Shown here one piece after another: positions 51,592 to 62,200 of a stretch of 64,000 bases of DNA. The stretch is from Acrasis kona. Its lineage: Eukaryota > Heterolobosea > Eutetramitea > Acrasida > Acrasidae. The position numbers and the translations under genes are program-made. Numbering within the stretch: position 1 is the first letter of the stretch; every line of letters begins with the position of its first letter. The notes below the pieces were generated by a model. The model saw only the letters and a program-made list of their open reading frames with translations, made no database searches and was not told the origin of the DNA. The stretch spans positions 62,001 through 126,000 of the forward strand of contig JAOPGA020001514.1 in NCBI GenBank assembly GCA_026419775.2. The letters run 5' to 3'.

Positions 51592-52709
51592 TGTTTTTTG
51601 CAGATGTGACAGACTTTGTTGTGACACAAATATATATGGATTCAGCGTTGTAAGTTATTTCGATATATCACTGGAGAGTTTATCGGAATGGAACTGAGCT
51701 CCGTAAAAGAACAAATTTGGAGATCATTCCGTGCCCCTTTTCTGGACACTACTATAAATCTGCACCTGCCCGAAGCCAACTGTTTGTTTAGGCAAATGCA
51801 AATTCGATTTTGAACTAGTCAACGGATGTTATTTGATGTCCCACGTAAACGTCACGCCTTTCTAAGATAACGTTCACCAATAAAGTTCATATCATTTCAA
51901 TATCGAGGAAATGCCTCGCACTTTTTTTACACATCCTAGGTTAATTTTAAGCAAGAAAAGCAATAATCCCGGTGGATAAACAAGATTACCTTTCTTTCAA
52001 AGTAGTCAAAGTACAACTTACTTCTTACTACTGCCTTTTAGCAGATATTTATTTCTTGTTTAATGTGTTGTTGTAGCGACCCTAATAGCCTAACAGTATG
52101 TTTTCAATTTGTATTCGATCTGGAATCACTTGTAAGCACATGAAAAAGTCAGCTTTCGATGGTGCTTCATGGTGTTTGTGTTCTGGAAAGTTAAGTTTCT
52201 GAACTTTGGTCAACCGCAGAACTAAATATGTATAATATTTGCTGATGCAATTTAATAATAATTATCAAATCAAAGAACATCACATGAGTATGAATATCCC
52301 AAAGAGATCAAAACAATACAGGATCAGTGTTTTCTACACATTATAGCTTTATCCTAAATATATTATCCCCATCAAAATCGTCACCCCAATATATTTTTAC
52401 TCAAATTTTATTTTGAAGGGAGGCTGCGGTGATAGTATTAAAAAGTAGATTTGAAGCGGGGATCAAAGAAAAATAAGTTGTTTAATATCAAGGCATAGAC
52501 GTTATATGCATGATATTTTTTGTTAANTGGCGTCCGATCCTCATGTTCATGTTTATATGGCCGCAGATTCAAAATGGTTAGTCATTTGATGTGACAAGAA
52601 TAAAGTTTGACGTGACAAGATTATTTATAACAATTTTACAATTTTGTCCTTAGGGGTAAGGTATACCAAAATGCAGTACCTGTATTGATTTGCAACTTTA
52701 TTTACGATG
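51592..52709. other. Long intergenic region
   Basis: 1.1 kb upstream of the IPT/TIG gene with one ambiguous base at 52526. I see no intact gene, RNA or repeat. It borders two gene remnants to the right, so the 2-kb gap as a whole is a site of gene loss. Confidence 0.4.
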
Positions 52710-52921
52710 TTAGGCGAGAACTTGTTGCAATCCATAGTAAGCTGGTTTCGCGTTATAGTTAGCGTCAAATGGTAAAGGCGCACCCATTCCAGGATATACA
52801 GAAGGCTTGTCTGTGAGTCCCCATGTTTGAATAGCAAGGCAAATATCAGCAACGCGTCTATACATTTCTCCTTCCCAATTCAATTCATCGATATAGATTG
52901 ATAATTGACAATTTTTAGAAG
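52710..52921 (-). pseudogene. C-terminal remnant of a GH10 xylanase-like gene
   Basis: On the minus strand a frame ending at the TAA of 52712-52710 reads ELNWEGEMYRRVADIC, then IQTWGLTDKPS, and PFDANYNAKPAYYGLQQVLA. This matches the end of family 10 endo-1,4-beta-xylanases (FQTWGxTDKxSW..., PLLFDxNYxPKPAYYxLxxAL), including the strand-8 Trp and the NYxxKPAYY motif. Only about 65 codons remain. The catalytic Glu residues and the rest of the barrel are absent. It is a dead fragment of a secreted plant-cell-wall enzyme. Confidence 0.72.
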
Positions 52922-53159
52922 CTTATCTTTTATTGTTTTGTTAACAACTTCATTATATTTTCAAGAGTACTCGGGATTGAAGCAATGTTCTTCTTGATTT
53001 CTGATATCTCCTTAACCTCTGCTGCTTCTAATTAGAATCCCAAATGGCGCTTTTTCCTCAATTTCCTTCTGATCCGAATCAGATGGACCTGTAAAGCTTT
53101 CAATGACTTTGAGCTACATTTCATCAAGCTTTGAATTTGAGTAGGTAAATGAGGTATAT

Positions 53160-53510
53160 ACTGACGTTTTATGTGACCTCACCAATATCAAAGTCATGAT
53201 GAGAATGTTAAATAAATTGGGAGTATCCGACGTCGTCATGTGTCCTGATGGAGTAGGCTGTTGAGGCGTTCAAGAAGCAAAAATTCAATGTGGTGTTGAT
53301 GGACAGAGGCATGCCGGTCATGGACGGTTACAGCCAGCAAGACGATAAGGAGTTATGAAGCCGAAAACAATTTGGTGCCCACTCCCATTATTGATGTTAC
53401 TGCGAATGCCACAAGTCAGCTAATGCAAATGTGCCATGATGCGGGTATGACCAGTTATCTGATAAAGCCTCTGGTCGCAAAGGGTTTGAATGAGTGTTCT
53501 CGGCATGTCC
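53160..53510 (+). pseudogene. Decayed receiver domain of a hybrid histidine kinase
   Basis: Pieces in different frames match the receiver end of the kinase at 6137: MMRMLNKLGVSDVV, then VVLMDRGMPVMDG around the phospho-Asp, IIDVTANATSQLMQMCHDAG and MTSYLIKPLV. Frame changes and stops separate them. No kinase core is present upstream. It is a remnant of a paralogous hybrid kinase gene of the host. Confidence 0.85.
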
Positions 53511-53651
53511 ATACCGAACGAAAGTACGGAGTATGGAATTGTAGGTTGTTGATTGATTGTAAATACGTTATAAAAATTTATATATTTATGTTGAAGCGTG
53601 GTGCTTCGTGTTGTTTGTGTGGGTTGATAGAATTGAGGTTGACATACAAGG

Positions 53652-55055
53652 ATGAGTTCACATGAAACAGATAAGGATGTCACTATTCCTGTTCATGACG
53701 ATGCAAGAGAAGACGAACAAACACTGATCAAAAGAATATTTAGTGCCTTGACGACAAGTTTTAACCCCAAGAAGAACCTTATTGCTACTTTTAAAAGACC
53801 GGACAATCAATTAAAACCTCTAGATGGAATCAGATCTCTTGGTTTCTTATGGGTGCTTCTCATTCACAGCTGGAAAGCGCTTGCGGTAGGCATTGATCCA
53901 AAAGATGTGGATTTACAAGCTAAACTTGAAGAGTCACATTACGTCAACTGGAGCGCCTTTAGCAGGCTAGCAGATAAGGGAGGATATGGTGTTGACATGT
54001 TTTTCGTGCTGAGTGGATTCCTGATCTCATTCATCCTAATCAAGGAACGCCAAAAGAACATTTCCGCCAATGACACTTCGACAAGAAGAGTGGGGATAAA
54101 CATACCCAGGTTCTATGTTCGTAGAGCTCTACGAATTATTCCAGTCTATTGGTTGGCCATTGGCTTCGCTACCCTGATAGGCTTACTTTTATTCAGCAAG
54201 GATTCATTCATCTACGAATCATCTATGAATTGTGCATACAAGTTCTGGCATAATGTGTTATTTTTGAATAATGTGTTGGGAACGTACAACACAATGTGTT
54301 TGGTCCCTTCGTGGTCTATAGCAGTTGAAGTACAAATGTATGTGATTAGTCCATTAATCATTTATTTGATGTGTTTAAAAAAGATATTGGCTTTTATTGT
54401 TCCATTTGTGATGATTGTCGCTAGTTGTTTAATTAATCTTGTTTTGGCCATCTTGTACGATTGCTCCTCTGAAGTTGCATTCGAGTCGGACGTATGCAAA
54501 ACTGTCTTGTATGAAAAAGTTTACACAAAGTGGAGTCCCTACTTGTTCGGAATGATGGCGGCCTACATTTATGTAAACTACTTCGAGAATAAAAGTGACC
54601 AGGCGTTGTCCGAAAGAGCTAATTTCTATCGGAAAATTTCTCTATATTGTACATATGGTGCTGCATGTGTTGCCACGATAATTGTGATCCTGGTTAACTA
54701 TGATTTTAATAATCCTGCATTTGTTAGATGGATGGATTATGCCGTTGCGAGACCATTGTTTGGCCTCATAACTGCTTTTGTGTTATTGAATTGTCTGGTT
54801 GGTAACCTGAAAATTATAAACTCCATCTTGTCTCTGTACGTTTTCTATCCTATTGGTCAACTGTCTTATTCTGGTTATCTATTTCAATTCTTTGTGATTG
54901 TATTCAATTATTCGTATGTCATCAACATTGGATGGTTTGGCGTGGGTCATGGCTCATTGTTTGTACTCAACCTATTTAATACCATTACAACGCTTTTGAT
55001 TTGCATTCCCATTCACATATTCATCGAGAGACCCATCATGAACTTACGGTGGTGA
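53652..55055 (+). CDS. Acyltransferase-3 family multi-pass membrane protein
   Basis: 467 aa. After an acidic 55-residue N-terminus comes LKPLDGIRSLGFLWVLLIHS, the typical first membrane segment with the catalytic-type His. GGYGVDMFFVLSGFLISFIL, FYVRRALRIIPVYW and PSWSIAVEVQMY are the other family blocks. About ten membrane segments follow and the last ends FIERPIMNLRW, the usual terminus. Relatives include bacterial OafA and animal NRF-6. They move acyl groups onto sugars or lipids across membranes. Confidence 0.92.
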   Translation: MSSHETDKDVTIPVHDDAREDEQTLIKRIFSALTTSFNPKKNLIATFKRPDNQLKPLDGIRSLGFLWVLLIHSWKALAVGIDPKDVDLQAKLEESHYVNWSAFSRLADKGGYGVDMFFVLSGFLISFILIKERQKNISANDTSTRRVGINIPRFYVRRALRIIPVYWLAIGFATLIGLLLFSKDSFIYESSMNCAYKFWHNVLFLNNVLGTYNTMCLVPSWSIAVEVQMYVISPLIIYLMCLKKILAFIVPFVMIVASCLINLVLAILYDCSSEVAFESDVCKTVLYEKVYTKWSPYLFGMMAAYIYVNYFENKSDQALSERANFYRKISLYCTYGAACVATIIVILVNYDFNNPAFVRWMDYAVARPLFGLITAFVLLNCLVGNLKIINSILSLYVFYPIGQLSYSGYLFQFFVIVFNYSYVINIGWFGVGHGSLFVLNLFNTITTLLICIPIHIFIERPIMNLRW

Positions 55056-55126
55056 TCTACCTTAATGTATATTTTAATAAAACAAGCTAATACAACAACT
55101 CGTTATTTGGAATTACACATTAAATT

Positions 55127-56341
55127 TTATATGTTTATCAAAAGTACAAACAACAGCAAAATAAAGTTAAAACTCAAATTTGCAGTAGATGAATTCGATG
55201 GAGGAGCGAGCGTAACAGTTTGTCCACTTTTCTTCGCTTGCACAACCAACTCAATGCTATCCTTTTGTAAATAAAGTGGTTGCTCTGCAGTAACGGACCG
55301 AATTCCAAATGATGCGTTACCAAAGTTCCTGCCAATGATTGCCTTCTTTGTCAACTCCGTAACATCGACATTAAAAGTACCAATGCCATTCACATCAGCT
55401 TCACGACTACCAACCATCACACCACCGCTGCTCGTAGACGACGAATATACGTCAATAGCAACACGACAATTAGAGTGCTGATTTACTTTGAACGAGAAAT
55501 AAATCTTTTCAGTGTTTTCGTTGATTTCTTGTGTTTGTGCAGTACCAATTACCGTCGAGTTACCAGTCTTGCCACTAAACACAACTATGGTGGTGTTTTT
55601 TGGTGCTATCGGCACTTCGCCAGTTACATCTTGTTTCATGGTGATGGTGACAGTAATGATAGGCTCAATGGCTGGGGTAGAGGTCGGATTTGAGGTGAAT
55701 GTTTGTATAGAAGTGGGCATTGGAGTGTTTGTTGGAGTGAATGTCATTGTTGGTATATATGTTGGAGTCGAAGTAGCGGTATCAGTTGGAGGTGAAGTGG
55801 GTGTTGGAGTGCGTGTGGGCGTAGATGTTGGTGTAGATATGTAGGTTGATGTTGGTATTGGCATTCGCGTTGGTGGCATGGTGTTTGTAATTGTGTTTGA
55901 GGGATTGATCGTTGCATCTCTAGTTGATTCAGTGGATGGAGGCGTTGTCGTAGTTGCCGGTAATGGTGAGATTGTGGTTGCTGATGAAGAAGGTGCTTGC
56001 GTCGTTGTCGGTGATGAAGGATTTGGCGATGCTTGTGTCTCCTTTGTAGATTGAGGCACCAGCGTCGTAAAAGTAGAAGAAGGTTTTGGTGATGAAGGTT
56101 CGGAACTGGATGCAGGTGATTCTGAGGTTGCAGGTTCAACGGCATAAGTTCCATATTGATACGGCGCTTCAGAAGCAATAAATTTATCATTTATTATTGA
56201 AGGGGACATAGTTTCCATTAGTGTATTGATATTATCACTATTCAGAGCATCAAGTCTATTAATTAATGGTTGTGTCAAGTGTTGTGAGTTTATCATGACC
56301 ATCAACAATGACAATACCAAAGCATTAACACATCCCTTCAT
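55127..56341 (-). CDS. Mucin-like, probably GPI-anchored surface protein
   Basis: 404 aa. A signal peptide (about residues 1-19) is followed by a 140-residue Ser/Thr/Pro block with short repeats such as TPTSTPTRTPTPTSPPTDTA, a likely O-glycosylation stalk. A beta-rich domain of 130 residues with one Cys comes next (TIVVFSGKTGNSTVIGT). The last 18 residues are hydrophobic after a small-residue region (SNSSTANLSFN), fitting GPI attachment. It is probably displayed on the cell surface. The folded domain is not recognised. Confidence 0.78.
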   Translation of the reverse strand: MKGCVNALVLSLLMVMINSQHLTQPLINRLDALNSDNINTLMETMSPSIINDKFIASEAPYQYGTYAVEPATSESPASSSEPSSPKPSSTFTTLVPQSTKETQASPNPSSPTTTQAPSSSATTISPLPATTTTPPSTESTRDATINPSNTITNTMPPTRMPIPTSTYISTPTSTPTRTPTPTSPPTDTATSTPTYIPTMTFTPTNTPMPTSIQTFTSNPTSTPAIEPIITVTITMKQDVTGEVPIAPKNTTIVVFSGKTGNSTVIGTAQTQEINENTEKIYFSFKVNQHSNCRVAIDVYSSSTSSGGVMVGSREADVNGIGTFNVDVTELTKKAIIGRNFGNASFGIRSVTAEQPLYLQKDSIELVVQAKKSGQTVTLAPPSNSSTANLSFNFILLLFVLLINI

Positions 56342-57201
56342 CAGTACCGGTTCCTACTTTTGATTACTCGCGGAGATGACCTAGTTCGAAGAACTTGTCA
56401 TGTATGACATCTTATTAATATAACAGGAATTTCTTAATAAAAAACGGGTAACGATTTGTATTATCATTATTGTAAAAGTAATACTCAAGTCACAAGGATA
56501 CTTCTTCGGCCATTGCTGATATGTCATCTTCTGTTAATAATTTAACACTGTCAGAAACATTGTGAAAGAATTATGCGGACGGTTACGTGCTCTAGTTGAA
56601 ATGGAGGATGTTGAAATTGTACGATCACGGAAATTTGCAGTATAAAAATATGTTGAATTTCTACAATTCAATGGTGGTCGCACAAGAGAAACTACTTGAG
56701 CAGGAAGATGTGATCAATGGAGTGTGCCCATGACTTTCAGAGGGGTAGAACATATGGTATCAGAAGAAGACTTTAAACTATGGACATTGAAAAGCAATGT
56801 TTCCTCCAGCGAGAAGCTCTCTAGCATAAGAAATGCGAAGATTAAATCCGAGGATAAATAAACAAGAATACTTCTATGTGTAACTGGGAACACGACCAGG
56901 AATCATTTTTTCATGGTTCGCATGGAAATTATTTACTTTTTAAAAATATGCCTACTTCAAAGAACAAAGATCTAAAATTTTATTCAGGTTAATCACGTGA
57001 TCTTGTTGAATCCAAGGCCTGTCACTTCCACAATCACTAAATTTTAAATCTATTATCGAATCATAAACTAAAAAAACGTAATGTATCTTAGGTAGCTGAA
57101 ACTGTATATATCAGTGAAATAAACATTCATTTTGATTTAATGCGGATTTTCGGAGAAACCTTTACAAAACGTAGTTGAGCAAGTGTTTGGTCCACACATA
57201 C
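56342..57201. other. Intergenic region with an unidentified coding remnant
   Basis: 860 bp. Between about 56560 and 56861 plus-strand frames read like protein in two phases: YKNMLNFYNSMVVAQEKLLE in one and MTFRGVEHMVSEEDFKLWTL in the next, ending at a TAA. No ATG-led gene can be built with confidence, and I do not recognise the family. It may be a decayed gene or a small spliced gene. Confidence 0.4.
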
Positions 57202-59232
57202 ATGAAGTTTCATAAGCAGCTGATCGCTGATGCCACTCCGGAATGGCAATCCAAATTCTTCGATTATAAACTCATGAAGAGGAAAGTCAAGCAAATCAAA
57301 TTGGAACGAGAAGAGAACGAACATAAATTTACCAACAAGAACAAACCCGGGGAAAATGGCGAATCCGAACCATGCGAAACTAATGACGAAGTAGACATGC
57401 CCCTAGTGCCCCACACCAACAGGTTCGCCATTGTAGTGCAAGATTTAATTACAAACTGCTCTGTTCAGAGTTATGAGTTTCTCGACCTTTTTGAGTTACA
57501 AATGGATGAAATCAATTTCTTTTTTGATCAACAACAAGAGGAATTTCAGCGCACGCACGATAAGTTGATGACTCAAGTCAACAAAAAGAGGAGAAGGGAA
57601 GAAGATGGCAAGCAAGTGAGAGTATCACAAATTGAAGCATTGCGGAGGGCTTTCCAAGAGAATTACAGAGGATTAATGTTGTTAGATAAATATAGAAAAT
57701 TGAACCACACGGCGAGCATGAAAATCTTGAAAAAATACTCAAAATGTTCTAAAAATAAAATAATAGACGTGATGGACAATTTGGTCCGCCTGGAACCGTT
57801 TTTCAGTAGCTCTTGTTTGGAGAATTTGATTGATGAAACAGAAAAAGTGTTTAGCGATGAGTTTTACTCTGGTCATAAGAAACAAGCTATGGGTGAGCTT
57901 AGACCTAAACAATTTACTAGACAACCTGTTTCCGCAATGTTCCGATGCGGATTATGGTTGGGTGTTAGTTTTAGTTTGATTATAGTATTGTTGTATAATT
58001 ACATTGTTTACTATGACTTATTTTTAATTGGAAAGGAGGCTCCTCCTTACTCTGAATTGACTTTCTTCTTGTTCCGCATGATGATATTCCCAATCTTGAT
58101 GTGCTTCTTTGTATCAATAAGTGTAATTATTTGGGAAAAATACGGAGTGAACTATGTGTTTATTTTCGAGCTCAACCCTCGTGGTCACTTGGATGCTTGG
58201 CAATTGATGGAGATTCCGCTTCTTGCTTTCATAGCTTGGTGTACTTTCTTGTATTTCTTCATGCTTGTCGTTATTGGTGTCCTTGAAGTTGCGCGAGTCT
58301 GGTTAATACCTATTGTGTTGTTTTGTTTGTTTGCATCATGGCTCTTTTTGCCTTTACCTGTTTTCAGATCTTCTTCTAGATGGTGGTTGATCAAATCAAT
58401 AGGTAGGTTCATGTCTGCTCCCTTTCTTCCGGTCAAATTCAGAGATATTTGGTTGTGCAACCAATTTGTTTCTCTCTCTGACTTTTTATACGATTTGCAG
58501 TTTATATTTTGCATGTACCCTACGAGTGGAGTACCTCAGCTGAACGATATTTGTAGTTTTAGTTTTAGTTGGGGGCTGCCAGTGTTTAATTTGTACCCCC
58601 TTATCTGTAGGTTCCTTCAGTGCTGTAGGAAGTATTATGACTCTAGAGATAATAGACAGATAGTCAATGCAGGAAAGTTTTTATTGTCAAGTTCTGCAAT
58701 GATTACAACGTTTATTCAAAAAGTAATTCGTAACCAAACAAACAACGAGATAGGTGCTGCATGGATGATTATTTGGTTCACAGTTAACATTGCAAGCATG
58801 CTATATAAACTAACGTGTGATATTTATATGGATTGGGCATTACTCAGAACAAACGGAGTAAAATACAAGCTATTAAGAAAAAAATTATTGTACCCTTGGT
58901 GTTGGTACTACGCAGCAATGCTCGCCAATGTGCTTTTATTGTTTTTATGGTTTATTGTGTTCTTCATCAAATCTTATTTCCCAAGCGAGGTTTGGAACAC
59001 CCAAGCCATTCAATTCTTGATCGCCTTCGCAGAAGTTACAAGAAGGTGCATATGGAATGTTTTCAGAGTAGAGAATGAACATTTAATCAATGTTAGTCAA
59101 TATAAAGTAGTTACTGAGATGCAACTACCATTTAGTCCAACCGCAGACACGGATGAACCAAAGCCCACTTTCTTTCAAAAACTAAAACGACTACCAAGCT
59201 CTCGTTTGAATTTACAAAGTGTAAATGTATAA
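57202..59232 (+). CDS. XPR1: XPR1/SYG1-type phosphate exporter (SPX-EXS protein)
   Basis: 676 aa from the ATG that gives MKFHKQLIADATPEW, the standard SPX start. The SPX domain covers residues 1-210, ending in the basic helix TASMKILKKYSKCSKNK, which binds inositol pyrophosphates. Several membrane segments follow and the EXS domain (about residues 400-640) includes FCMYPTSGVPQ, the Arg/Lys-rich loops, and EVTRRCIWNVFRVENEH, the hallmark C-terminal block. XPR1 exports phosphate and is controlled by inositol pyrophosphates through SPX. All expected parts are present. Confidence 0.95.
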   Translation: MKFHKQLIADATPEWQSKFFDYKLMKRKVKQIKLEREENEHKFTNKNKPGENGESEPCETNDEVDMPLVPHTNRFAIVVQDLITNCSVQSYEFLDLFELQMDEINFFFDQQQEEFQRTHDKLMTQVNKKRRREEDGKQVRVSQIEALRRAFQENYRGLMLLDKYRKLNHTASMKILKKYSKCSKNKIIDVMDNLVRLEPFFSSSCLENLIDETEKVFSDEFYSGHKKQAMGELRPKQFTRQPVSAMFRCGLWLGVSFSLIIVLLYNYIVYYDLFLIGKEAPPYSELTFFLFRMMIFPILMCFFVSISVIIWEKYGVNYVFIFELNPRGHLDAWQLMEIPLLAFIAWCTFLYFFMLVVIGVLEVARVWLIPIVLFCLFASWLFLPLPVFRSSSRWWLIKSIGRFMSAPFLPVKFRDIWLCNQFVSLSDFLYDLQFIFCMYPTSGVPQLNDICSFSFSWGLPVFNLYPLICRFLQCCRKYYDSRDNRQIVNAGKFLLSSSAMITTFIQKVIRNQTNNEIGAAWMIIWFTVNIASMLYKLTCDIYMDWALLRTNGVKYKLLRKKLLYPWCWYYAAMLANVLLLFLWFIVFFIKSYFPSEVWNTQAIQFLIAFAEVTRRCIWNVFRVENEHLINVSQYKVVTEMQLPFSPTADTDEPKPTFFQKLKRLPSSRLNLQSVNV

Positions 59233-59273
59233 TAAAACAATAAGTTGTAAATTACTTTATAAAATATTTATTA

Positions 59274-62200
59274 TCAGTAAAATCTTATTGTAACATTCAC
59301 TCCCTTCACCATCTCCACTAAAATTCTAATGAGATCCTTTAATAGATTATTTAAATGTTCGGATACTATTTGACTCGCCTCAATTTCCCTCTTGAGAATA
59401 TCAATAAGGTTCGTCAACAATTCTTTTGGATTTGATCCAAAGTCCTCTAGTGAGAACGGTTCCCTTGGTATTGTCAATGTCATGTTTGCAATATTTACAG
59501 ATAATTGCTTTTCGAACACATTTAAAGAATGTCTAGTAAGAGCAAAGTCAAGATCATCTGCATCGAGAGGTATGAACAAATTGGACTCTTTATCAGTGCC
59601 AACCATCACCCAACCAGAATCACTACTCCTTACTTTTGTATTTGCCTTTTCATGTAAATAATGATTTATTCGAATCATCAAGCATTCTTTTGACCTCCAG
59701 ACAGTTCCGCTGTCGCGCAAATACATTAACAACCTCAAGTCTTGCTTTGCGGGACACATGTAAGATCTAGGATCGACTTCGTCAAAAGGAACATCAAAAG
59801 CATCAGGAAATGGTTTATTACACCTTAGGATGCCATCTCTAATGTCGGAGAGAGAAAATCTGCACCCGCCAACAATATAACACGTTCTTGTATAGAAATT
59901 ATGCATGGCCATACCTTGTAGTCTGTTCTTTGCAGGACCAGAACTACCGCTGGTGATAATGATCAAACCATGTAACAATAAACAATGATAAAGATTTACA
60001 AAAAAGGCACTTCTTGAAGGAGAGTCAGTTAGACGAGACAAATCACACACCCTCAAGTTATCTAATCCATCAAGCAATAATTGATATTGAAGGATGCGAT
60101 GATATTGATTACTCGATAGAGCGAACAGGAGCTGAGGGACAGGTACACTCCACATAAGACTTTCGCGATCTTGCGCATGAGGTTGACTCTGTAACAATTG
60201 TCGACACAAATCACTCGCACAATTCACAAGTTCCATGGACAACAAGAGAGGATTACTAATCATGTCGCTACTTTTTAGTTTATCAATTTCGCTCATTGGA
60301 TTCATCACTCGGATGGGATCCATATTTAACACTCTTAGACGGTCGTCACTTGTGAATTTATACAAGTAGAATCCATCCAAGAACACACGCGCAAAATCGA
60401 CGTGATGGATTGTATGACAGTCTAATAAAAGTTGCATAAAGTCCTGAGCTTTTTCTCTACTGTCGCATGCATCTTTTTCAATCCATTGAGGATGTTCCAA
60501 GATCCAGTCAATGGCTCTACAAGACAAGAAGCAGTTTTTATAAAGTCTGCCTTTCAATAACTCAAATAGAGGAGTTTGATTGAATAATTTTTTGGCAGGT
60601 CTAGGATGTCGAACCCTATCGGTGACATCTAGTTCCTTCTTCATTTTATTTAATAATTGTTTTAATTTATTTAATGCTTGTTGATCATCTCTTAGACTTG
60701 GATAATATTTCCTCAATCTTTGCAAAGGAGTCTTAAAATCATAACATAATGGTTCTGTTTCTTTTGGAGAGTTTGGATCAGACAACTTCAAGTCAATCTT
60801 GAGGCTATTTATATAATTCTTGTAATACAACGCATCACTGCAGGGAGGGTTATGCTCTTGGTTCTCAACAAAGGAACGACAGTATTCTTGATACATATCA
60901 AGATTTTCTACACTATTTTCTCTTTTAACATACTTTTCATATTCATTGGATCGAGCCTTACTTTGAGAACTAACAAATGATTGTTGAGTGGACAGATCAA
61001 CATTCAACTGCTCAAATTCCTTCATATGATTTTTATAAAAAGAACCATGGTCAACCATCTCGTATTGATGATTCGTATTTTCTTTATTGAAAAACCGACT
61101 CCATGCATTTCCATCTTGCACAAGACAAAGTTGATCCCTCTTCATTAAATCCTCAAAAGGACGCAACTGATCCATAACAACGAGAAGGCGGTCATGATGT
61201 AGCACGGAAGAGGAATTGGAAGAATTAGCAGGAGACGTATCGAACTGAACAGATCTATTCACGACGGGAGAAGAAGAAAACAAAACAGGCGATACGGTTC
61301 CATCGGGCGACCCGATTGGAGTGTTGGACCCATTTCCAGAGTAATGTCCCAATACAGTTGTGCTAATGGTACTTGTATCCTCTAATAAATGCGATTGGTC
61401 TCCAGTAATGCTTACCGTCGGCAATCTCATGTCCAGAGCGTCCATGTCATTTAATTCAAAACGATCATAAGCATCATCAAAGAAGCGATCGGCGTCGGAA
61501 TGAAGATTTTCGTTACTTGATGCATGAACCAATGTAGCAACGACACTTTTAGAATTTTTATTTAATTTTCTTCTTTGCAAATCATGCAAGTACACATCAC
61601 TATCCAGGTCCCATAGGTGCGGAAGGTTAGGAGACGAACGAGGAATGTAATTACCCAAAAATAAATTGATGGCATGTTGCTTCGACTCATCCTTAAAGTT
61701 ATTGGAATAGAAACGTGTAATGTTGGTCATGAGATCCCAGCTGAGTCCTCTGTGGTGGATTCCTGCGCTCACCGTCCTTGAACCTCCGTATTGAAGTGCG
61801 ATCTTGTCTCCTAGGGAATCATACAGGCGCATTAATGTCCTGACGACGCTGCTGTGGTAGATTAAATGTGGTCGTGTCCAAGACGCCCATGGAATGTAAT
61901 TGGTGGCCCATGGCATGTTTTCCAATGAAGAATTGTACAATGTTGGTCCTGTCCAAACAATCGATGCAGTTGGTGCGGACGACTCCTTTTTGAGTGCTGC
62001 TTCCTTGTGGATGGGTGTAACTTGTGCTGCAGAAGAAACCTGTGACGTTGAGATTTTCTTCGGCAAAGGCTGCGAGTTCGTTCAATGCTCTTTCTGGTTT
62101 GTCCTTGATGCTGCTTTTAAAGTCCCATGCAATGTACTTCAAAACCTTTTCGTCGGTTAAGGATTGATTCAGGTACTGTACGCATTGTTGATAAGCACGG

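Noticed and set aside
61820-61880. An intron to explain the frame change in the Sac fusion gene
   Set aside because: The available GT-AG pairs there have lengths divisible by three and do not change the frame; a one-base indel fits better.
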